Made by a program: the position numbers and the translations under genes. 53,792 nt of DNA, taken from positions 1 to 53,792 of the forward strand of contig DAITMF010000021.1 of NCBI GenBank assembly GCA_036835325.1, in the 5' to 3' direction. Below the pieces are notes generated by a model. It was not told the DNA's origin, searched no databases, and saw nothing but the letters and a program-made list of their open reading frames with translations. Shown piece after piece: positions 48,392 through 53,792 of this stretch (within the stretch, counting starts at the first letter, position 1; each line of letters starts with the position of its first letter). The DNA is from CAMCHP01 sp036835325 (GTDB taxonomy: Bacteria > Bacteroidota > Bacteroidia > Flavobacteriales_D > Sanyastnellaceae).

Positions 48392-50317
48392 ATGATGACC
48401 GTCGTCCGAATCTTGATCCTAACGCTAGTCGTGTGTGTTTACATAGATTCTCATGCACAAATTGATCGGGTACGAAATCACGAAGATCGCATCCGCACTG
48501 AGATGTCGAGCCGCTCGTTCTCATCCGATTCGAAGTGGTACAACACCGATAGGGTTATCGATATCAGCTATCAGCCCAACCGTTTGATGTTCCTCCATCT
48601 GTGGTCGCCAGAAGCTCTAAATGGTCGAAACTCCATCGCAGTAGCCAATGAGGTAAGGCGCTTGAACACCTTCGTGAACATGATTACCGTGATTCGATCA
48701 AGCGATGCGGTGTGGCAAGACTCACTGGTTGTTGAATCGTTGATTGATGAATTCCGTATCAACCACCCGGTGGTTGTCACCGACGATTTTGTGAGGTTGG
48801 GCGTGTATACTACCGACCCTTCGTGCCGCTTTATTGGCTACACGACCGATGGAACCAGTTACGGAGAGTTTTTCGGTGAATCAATCGCTGAACTACCTCA
48901 GTTTATAAGCTTTGTCTCAGAGAAGGGGCTGAAAGAACAAGGTCTGCGCAATTCAAGCTTGTTTCCAATACGTTCGCGCGATGAGATAGAGCGGCCATTG
49001 CATTTTCCCAAAAGCATTGTTTGTTCGGAGGTGAGGGGGCATTGTTACCTCGCCGAACCTGAAAACCACCGTGTTTTGATTCTCGACGACTCGGGCGCGC
49101 TTGTTGACATCATTGGTTCTGGTGCTGAAGGATTTCGGGAAGGGCGTTACGGCTCATGCCAGTTGGGATACCCAGCGGGGTTAGCTGTTGACGATCGAAA
49201 CGGTCTGCTGTACATTTCCGATGCCCGAAACCACGTTGTTTGGGCGGTGAATCTGGAGTCTACCGACGTGAAGTACGTGCTTGGAAATAGCCAACCTAGT
49301 GACCGTGTTACAAAATGGGTTGACAGTACCTCTGCATCGATTTCGGCTCCCACAGGCCTGCATTTTAGCAAAGGTCAATTGTACATCGCAATGACCGGCT
49401 TGAATCAAATCTGGCAGTATGAGCCGGCGAGCAAGCGAGCCAAGCCCATTCTTGGTAATGGCAAGCAACAGCACCTCGATGGCGAGCGTGGAATGTGCTC
49501 GTTCGACAGTCCACGTTTGGTTTTGGCCACTTCAGACGGAGGAATGTTCGTGTACGATGCTGTGTCGAAAAAGCTGCGCAGGGTATCGCCCGAAATGAAG
49601 GTGACCACGGTTGAATTGCCTGAAATTGATGAGGTACAGCCAGTCGTTATTGGCGGAATGACCGAAGTCAGTGGTCGTACCACGTTCACAGATACTTACA
49701 ATAACCGCTTCATCCAATTTGACGGGAAGTCGTTCAAACGGCTAACGGGCAGTGGTGCGATTGGCTCATCCGACAATAAGAAACGCGAAGCCGACTTCTT
49801 TCATCCAAGTGGATTGGCGAATCTCTCTGGCAGACTGTATGCCGTTGAGCGCAACACATCATCCATCCGAAGAATCCATCCAAAAAAAGGCGTAACAAAA
49901 CGGTTGATTGTTTCTGATCTCGAACAACTGTTCATGGGTGTAAATGCGTTTCAACGCGGGCATCAAAAGGCCATTGAAGACAATTTCATTAGCCCTGGAC
50001 TGAACACCGTATTCGTTGAGCTTCAGCTTCCGGATTACCTTGAATGGCATGATGATGGCCGCAACGATGTGGAAATTGAAGCGTCGAATTTCAACCGTTT
50101 GGTGACCATGAAGCCCCGAAACGGTTTCATTGAACTTGAAGTGAAGGGCGATGAGCTTAACCCGAACGTTAACGTTCAGTTGTATATGACGGTTCGCGAC
50201 AAGCGCGACAAACAGATTTACTTCCGTACAGCGCTTTTATTGCTCACGTTTTTCGTTGACAACGACTCAGAGCGTGTGCACGACTTTAAATTTCAGCCGT
50301 TCGAAGACTTCAAGTGA
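48392..50317 (+). CDS. Secreted NHLRC2-like protein: thioredoxin-like + NHL propeller
   Basis: 641 residues from ATG 48392 (ATG 48395 equally likely); the longer frame runs through the rplT terminator and is rejected. Signal peptide about 1-22 (DSHAQ). A thioredoxin-like domain (about 45-190: RLMFLHLWSPEALNGRNSIAVANEV ... HPVVVTDDF) lacks the CxxC active site. A six-bladed NHL propeller follows (about 215-510: VDIIGSGAEGFREGRYGSCQLGYPAGLAVD, LLYISDARNHVVWAV), then a C-terminal beta domain. This order is that of NHLRC2-type proteins. Redox activity is unlikely; a binding or scaffold role is more likely. Confidence 0.75.
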   Translation: MMTVVRILILTLVVCVYIDSHAQIDRVRNHEDRIRTEMSSRSFSSDSKWYNTDRVIDISYQPNRLMFLHLWSPEALNGRNSIAVANEVRRLNTFVNMITVIRSSDAVWQDSLVVESLIDEFRINHPVVVTDDFVRLGVYTTDPSCRFIGYTTDGTSYGEFFGESIAELPQFISFVSEKGLKEQGLRNSSLFPIRSRDEIERPLHFPKSIVCSEVRGHCYLAEPENHRVLILDDSGALVDIIGSGAEGFREGRYGSCQLGYPAGLAVDDRNGLLYISDARNHVVWAVNLESTDVKYVLGNSQPSDRVTKWVDSTSASISAPTGLHFSKGQLYIAMTGLNQIWQYEPASKRAKPILGNGKQQHLDGERGMCSFDSPRLVLATSDGGMFVYDAVSKKLRRVSPEMKVTTVELPEIDEVQPVVIGGMTEVSGRTTFTDTYNNRFIQFDGKSFKRLTGSGAIGSSDNKKREADFFHPSGLANLSGRLYAVERNTSSIRRIHPKKGVTKRLIVSDLEQLFMGVNAFQRGHQKAIEDNFISPGLNTVFVELQLPDYLEWHDDGRNDVEIEASNFNRLVTMKPRNGFIELEVKGDELNPNVNVQLYMTVRDKRDKQIYFRTALLLLTFFVDNDSERVHDFKFQPFEDFK

Positions 50318-51340
50318 TTATTCACCGAGGACACGGCCCTTGGCGATCGCGGCGGGTGTGAAATCGGGCTGAAGGCTCAACGCGCGGTTGTATTCGGCAA
50401 GAGCCTCCTCGTTGCGGTCAAGGCTTTCGAGAGCGAGACCTCGGTTGTAAAACGCTTGAAAGTAGCCGGGTCTGAGTTTTGTAGCCTCGCCAAACCAGTA
50501 AGCAGCGCTGTCGTACTCTTGGAGGTATTCGAGGTAAATGAAGCCTTTGTTGTAAGGTGCTGTGGCGTTTTCGGGGTCAACATCGGCAATGCGGTCGTAC
50601 AGCGAGAACGCCTTATCAAGACGATCACGCTTTCCTTTTGCCGTAATCATGTAGTGGTAGGCCAAGTTGTACATGCCTTCAACACTGTTCGGTCGAACTT
50701 CGAGCGCGGTTGAAAAGTACTCAATGGCGAGGTCGCTTTTGGCCGCTGAGTAGAGCAGCCCAATTTCGATATAGGCATCGTAGTAGTCAGGGTCAACTTC
50801 AATGGCTGTTTGGTAGCTGGAAGCTGCAAGCACGGTGTCGCCTGTTTCTTTGTAGATGCGGCCTTTCATGTAATACGCAAACGGGAGTTGTTCGTTGACA
50901 CGGAGTGCATTGTTGATGTGTTCAACGGCAGTAGGATAGTTTCGAAGGTGGATGTTCATTTCACCCAGCTTAAGTAAGCAATCGGTTGAGTTGTTGTCGA
51001 TTTCAGCGCATCGCTTGTAATCAGCGATGGCTTGGTCAAAACGCAGGAGGTTGTAAAACAGCTCACCGCGTTCGAAGCGAAGCGCAGGATTCAGTGAATC
51101 GAGCGTTACTGCGCGATTAAAATCGGAAATGGCCAAGTCGTTGTTGCCTTTTGCAAAATGGTAGCGGCCTCTGTCACGAAAGTGAAGCGCATTTTGTGGT
51201 TCGTTGATGATGGCATTGTTGAGCTCATCGAGTGTTACCCGGGTGCTGTCGGTTTTGGTTGAATCTTGGGATAATGGCTGGGGATGCTCGCCGCACGCAA
51301 CAATGACCAAAGCAAGCACTACATACACTACACTTCGCAT
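50318..51340 (-). CDS. TPR lipoprotein
   Basis: 340 residues. Lipoprotein signal with lipobox IVAC (Cys about residue 16), a short linker, then eight or nine TPR repeats (ALHFRDRGRYHFAKGNNDLAISDFNRAV; AYYMKGRIYKETGDTVLAASSYQTAI; GMYNLAYHYMITAKGKRDRLDKAFSLY) to the end. Likely an envelope-anchored protein-interaction scaffold. Convergent with the NHLRC2-like gene with no space between the two stop codons. Confidence 0.82.
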   Translation of the reverse strand: MRSVVYVVLALVIVACGEHPQPLSQDSTKTDSTRVTLDELNNAIINEPQNALHFRDRGRYHFAKGNNDLAISDFNRAVTLDSLNPALRFERGELFYNLLRFDQAIADYKRCAEIDNNSTDCLLKLGEMNIHLRNYPTAVEHINNALRVNEQLPFAYYMKGRIYKETGDTVLAASSYQTAIEVDPDYYDAYIEIGLLYSAAKSDLAIEYFSTALEVRPNSVEGMYNLAYHYMITAKGKRDRLDKAFSLYDRIADVDPENATAPYNKGFIYLEYLQEYDSAAYWFGEATKLRPGYFQAFYNRGLALESLDRNEEALAEYNRALSLQPDFTPAAIAKGRVLGE

Positions 51341-51389
51341 GGTGTTTCAATTAACGGGATGAAGTTAGTCAATCAAGTTGAACGACATG

Positions 51390-51419
51390 AAAAAGGCGAC
51401 CGCTAGCGATCGCCTTTTT
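51390..51419 (-). terminator. Terminator of recA
   Basis: Stem AAAAAGGCGA / TCGCCTTTTT (51390-51399 with 51410-51419) enclosing a further CGC/GCG pair. 20 bases after the recA stop. The reverse direction, facing the TPR gene, also has a T run. Confidence 0.88.
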
Positions 51420-51438
51420 ATTCGTGATTGCGGAAGGA

Positions 51439-52437
51439 TTACTTTTTAATCGCTTCAACAATTTTCGTTTCCAATTCATCCATGAGTTCAGGATTGTCAT
51501 GAAGCAGTTGCTTAACAGCGTCGCGACCTTGTCCAAGTTTGGTTTCTCCGTAAGAGAACCACGAGCCGCTCTTTTTGATGATACCAAGATCAACTCCAAG
51601 ATCGACGATTTCACCGGTTTTGGAGATTCCTTCACCGTACATGATGTCGAATTCAGCTTTGGTGAAAGGCGGAGCAACTTTGTTTTTGACCACTTTCACA
51701 CGCGTGCGGTTACCAATCATGGTTTCACCGTCTTTCAGCTGAGCTGCGCGACGGATATCGAGACGAATCGAGGCGTAAAACTTCAGCGCGTTGCCACCGG
51801 TAGTGGTTTCGGGGTTTCCGAACATCACACCGATTTTTTCGCGAAGCTGGTTGATGAAGATGCAGCAGCAACCTGTTTTGCTTATGGTTGAGGTGAGCTT
51901 GCGTAGGGCTTTTGACATCAAACGTGCCTGGAGGCCCACTTGAGAGTCGGCCATTTCGCCTTCAATCTCAGCGCGTGGGGTGAGGGCAGCGACCGAGTCA
52001 ATGACGATTAGGTCAATGGCACCTGAGCGGATGAGGTTGTCGGCAATTTCAAGGGCTTGCTCACCGTTGTCGGGCTGTGAAATGAGAAGTTCGTCGGTTT
52101 TGACACCCAAGTTTTCAGCGTAAAAACGATCGAAGGCGTGTTCAGCATCGACAATTGCACAGATGCCTCCCTTCTTTTGGCATTCAGCGATGGCGTGAAT
52201 GGCCAGCGTTGTTTTACCGGAAGACTCAGGGCCGTAAATTTCGACGATACGACCTTTCGGATAGCCGCCCACACCAAGTGCGATGTCGAGGTTGAGTGAT
52301 CCGGTAGGGATTACCTCGAGCTCTTCGATGGCTTCATCGCCCAGTTTCATTACGGCGCCTTTGCCGTAGGTTTTTTCGAGTTTGTCGAGTGTGAGCTGAA
52401 GCGCCTTCAGCTTTTCTTTGTTCACTTCGGTTGCCAT
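51439..52437 (-). CDS. recA: Recombinase RecA
   Basis: DNA strand-exchange ATPase for homologous recombination and damage response. 332 residues from ATG 52437. Walker A GPESSGKTT at 69-77, Walker B LIVIDSVAAL, loop L1 GEMADSQVGLQARLMSKALRKL, loop L2 FINQLREKIGVMFGNPETTTGGNALKF, and a short acidic tail. The ten extra upstream codons contain the -7 box and are rejected. Preceded by a palindrome likely to be an operator. Confidence 0.97.
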   Translation of the reverse strand: MATEVNKEKLKALQLTLDKLEKTYGKGAVMKLGDEAIEELEVIPTGSLNLDIALGVGGYPKGRIVEIYGPESSGKTTLAIHAIAECQKKGGICAIVDAEHAFDRFYAENLGVKTDELLISQPDNGEQALEIADNLIRSGAIDLIVIDSVAALTPRAEIEGEMADSQVGLQARLMSKALRKLTSTISKTGCCCIFINQLREKIGVMFGNPETTTGGNALKFYASIRLDIRRAAQLKDGETMIGNRTRVKVVKNKVAPPFTKAEFDIMYGEGISKTGEIVDLGVDLGIIKKSGSWFSYGETKLGQGRDAVKQLLHDNPELMDELETKIVEAIKK

Positions 52438-52454
52438 GTGTGCTTGATTTTGGT

Positions 52455-52462
52455 CAAAAGTA
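52455..52462 (-). promoter_or_regulatory. -7 box for recA
   Basis: Minus-strand TACTTTTG, exact TANNTTTG, ending 17 bases before the recA ATG. No TTG at the expected -33 distance; that position is filled by the palindrome. Confidence 0.55.
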
Positions 52463-52469
52463 TCCATAA

Positions 52470-52494
52470 CAGAACGTAATCTATGTACGTTCTG
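52470..52494. promoter_or_regulatory. Palindromic candidate operator upstream of recA
   Basis: CAGAACGTA-N7-TACGTTCTG, a perfect 9-bp inverted repeat beginning 8 bases upstream of the recA -7 box. It contains GAAC-N13-GTTC. Position and symmetry suit a damage-response repressor such as LexA. Confidence 0.6.
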
Positions 52495-52533
52495 CCAAGA
52501 ACTTTATAACCGTTTGCTCATCTTTTACGAACG

Positions 52534-52998
52534 TTAAAGACCGAAGCCTTCCAGCACTTGCGCTGTGTGTTCTTTGGCCTTCACTTTGTCGATGATGTTT
52601 ACAATCTTGCCGCCTTCATCGATTAGAAAGGTGGTGCGGTGTGTGCCATCGAAGGTTTTGCCCATGAATTTTTTCGGCCCCCAAACACCGTAGAGTTTCA
52701 AGATGTTTTGTTCGGTATCGGCAATGAGCGGGAAGCTCAATGTGTGCTTTTCAATGAACTTCTGGTGCTTTGATGCAGGGTCGTCATTTACACCAACCAC
52801 ATAAATGTTGTTTGCGCTCAATGATTCCGTTCCATCACGTAAGCTACATGCCTGCTCGGTGCAGGTAGGAGTGAGGTCACGTGGATAAAAGTAAAGAGCG
52901 AGCTTTTTTCCTTTGTAGTCAGAAAGCCTTACGTCGGCTCCATTCTCGTTTTTGCCGATGAAATCGGGTGCTTGGTCGCCTTTCTTGAGGTGCGTCAT
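52534..52998 (-). CDS. bcp: Peroxiredoxin Bcp (thioredoxin-dependent thiol peroxidase)
   Basis: 154 residues. Reduces hydroperoxides. Catalytic C46 and resolving C51 lie in YPRDLTPTCTEQACSLRD (PxxxTxxC with C-x4-C spacing), an atypical two-Cys Bcp. HRTTFLIDEGGKIVNII and a conserved Arg complete the peroxidatic site. The gene is upstream of recA on the same strand, with its stop 97 bases from the recA ATG and recA having its own promoter. Confidence 0.93.
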   Translation of the reverse strand: MTHLKKGDQAPDFIGKNENGADVRLSDYKGKKLALYFYPRDLTPTCTEQACSLRDGTESLSANNIYVVGVNDDPASKHQKFIEKHTLSFPLIADTEQNILKLYGVWGPKKFMGKTFDGTHRTTFLIDEGGKIVNIIDKVKAKEHTAQVLEGFGL

Positions 52999-53240
52999 GA
53001 TAAAGGGTGTTAGGGGGTGATTTTAGGAAGTTATTAACACGCTTGAAAGGATAAGGTTCTGTTTATTCAATAAAAATACTTCCGGAGGCTTCGTCACTGC
53101 TCGGTTTTGTGGAAAAGTGAAGAGCTTCTTGTGGATGCGGCAATATCATCGATGAGTTGTTGAAAACGAAAGATGAAGGGGTTTGCCTACGGGCGCGTTC
53201 AGTCGGGTGGTAATTTCGTAGCGTGCAAAAATTTGTGCGC

Positions 53241-53792
53241 ATGAAAACTATTCTGAAATCTAAACCCACTGTTTGTATGAGGATCTCTTACTCTCCAACA
53301 ACCGGTTCTCGACCAGTTAGGTCTTCCGGTTTTCTGATTCTGTGGTTGTTACTTGGCGTTTTGGGGCTGACCTCAATGGAGGTGCAGGCTCAAGACGATG
53401 AAACAGACTGCGAATACGCTGTTTCTGTGGTGTGTGCCGACGATGTGTTCGTTGAATGTGCGGATGACTTTTCTCCGGAGGCATTGATGAGCTTTCCCGA
53501 GGTCTTCGTGCTCAACGATTGTGGTGATGACCTACCTGTTGGGCTCACCCATATTGATGTGCCGATTTCAGGAGACGATTGCCAGTACGTCATTGCTCGT
53601 ACATGGTTGGCTCAGCTTGGCGATGCCGTTGCGATGTGCACCCAAACCATCACCGTATCTGACTTTACCGGTCCTGAGTTCATCGACTTCCCAGAAGACA
53701 TTTCGATGTCATGTGTTGAAGAAGTACCAGGCCCTGTGATGGTATCTGCTGAAGACGCTTGCAACAGCGTGACTGAGGTTGAGATTTTCACC
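53241..53792 (+). CDS. Secreted Cys-rich HYR-like repeat protein, 3' end outside window
   Basis: Open from ATG 53241 to the right edge, 184 codons without a stop. A long n-region precedes the signal-peptide core (FLILWLLLGVLGLTSM, cleavage near VQAQ, about residue 51). Mature part: repeats with regularly spaced cysteines and the pattern TITVSDFTGPEFIDFPEDISMSC-VEEVPGP...EDAC, resembling the HYR-type modules of large Bacteroidota surface adhesins. Likely a very long surface protein. 242 bases (52999-53240) separate it from bcp; nothing else was seen there. Confidence 0.7.
   Translation, partial: MKTILKSKPTVCMRISYSPTTGSRPVRSSGFLILWLLLGVLGLTSMEVQAQDDETDCEYAVSVVCADDVFVECADDFSPEALMSFPEVFVLNDCGDDLPVGLTHIDVPISGDDCQYVIARTWLAQLGDAVAMCTQTITVSDFTGPEFIDFPEDISMSCVEEVPGPVMVSAEDACNSVTEVEIFT

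Noticed and set aside
50310..50325. Stop codons of two convergent genes directly abutting without a terminator
   Set aside because: Compact convergent ends are common in bacteria; no sign of truncation in either gene.
1..53792. Search for tRNA, rRNA, CRISPR array, insertion sequence, prophage or toxin-antitoxin genes
   Set aside because: No tRNA-like cloverleaf, repeat-spacer pattern, transposase, integrase or known toxin motif was recognised by eye; a covariance-model scan would be decisive for RNAs.

Overview
The window looks like a chromosomal piece of a Bacteroidota genome, probably a Flavobacteriales-type metagenome assembly. The support is: TANNTTTG-type -7 promoter boxes, a complete Bat (aerotolerance) operon, a type IX secretion (T9SS) C-terminal domain, a TonB-dependent receptor with a carboxypeptidase-like regulatory domain, GCTD...DDGSC linkers, a DnaX without the zinc module, and one 100-N scaffold gap. 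No tRNA, rRNA, CRISPR array or insertion sequence was recognised. The sequence is fairly GC-rich except for the first ~450 bases, which are visibly AT-richer and hold a truncated membrane protein.

Layout. 1-614: partial membrane gene and a gene-poor stretch with three 10-bp tandem repeats. 615-2744 (-): lpdA and a PAP2 phosphatase. 2938-7155 (+): a six-repeat secreted protein carrying the gap, then adk and obgE. 7249-12807 (+): envelope and accessory genes (beta-barrel, DUF1905, erythromycin-esterase-like protein, small conserved protein, orphan histidine kinase, membrane protein, YdeI/OmdA protein). 12868-16776: DUF922 protein, psuG, and a GT2/ECF-sigma/rsmG operon. 16856-23373 (-): secreted S1 protease with lipoprotein, uvrB, trpB2 and its leader. 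23518-26978 (+): membrane protein, MATE transporter and a conserved two-gene secreted/outer-membrane pair. 27032-30648 (-): katG and rpsF-rpsR-rplI. 30833-35050 (+): dnaX and a TonB-dependent receptor. 35057-43694 (-): a tightly overlapping nine-gene moxR-DUF58-bat operon ending in an Hsp15-like gene. 43942-48308 (+): MazG-like and DUF4442 genes, then thrS-infC-rpmI-rplT. 48392-53792: NHLRC2-like protein, TPR lipoprotein, recA, bcp, and a secreted HYR-like protein running off the right edge.

The most interesting signals are regulatory or recoding. (1) trpB2 is preceded by a short ORF with three consecutive Trp codons, an antiterminator arm just after them and a 14-bp terminator-like hairpin: a complete candidate tryptophan attenuator. 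(2) dnaX is split at a run of ten A, so gamma ends early and tau continues in the -1 frame. (3) infC has no ATG/GTG/TTG at its proper start, only ATA. (4) recA and uvrB both have a GAAC-N12/13-GTTC dyad just upstream of their -7 boxes, candidate SOS-like operators. Several genes have the -7 box only 4-6 nt from the start codon, which suggests leaderless mRNAs.
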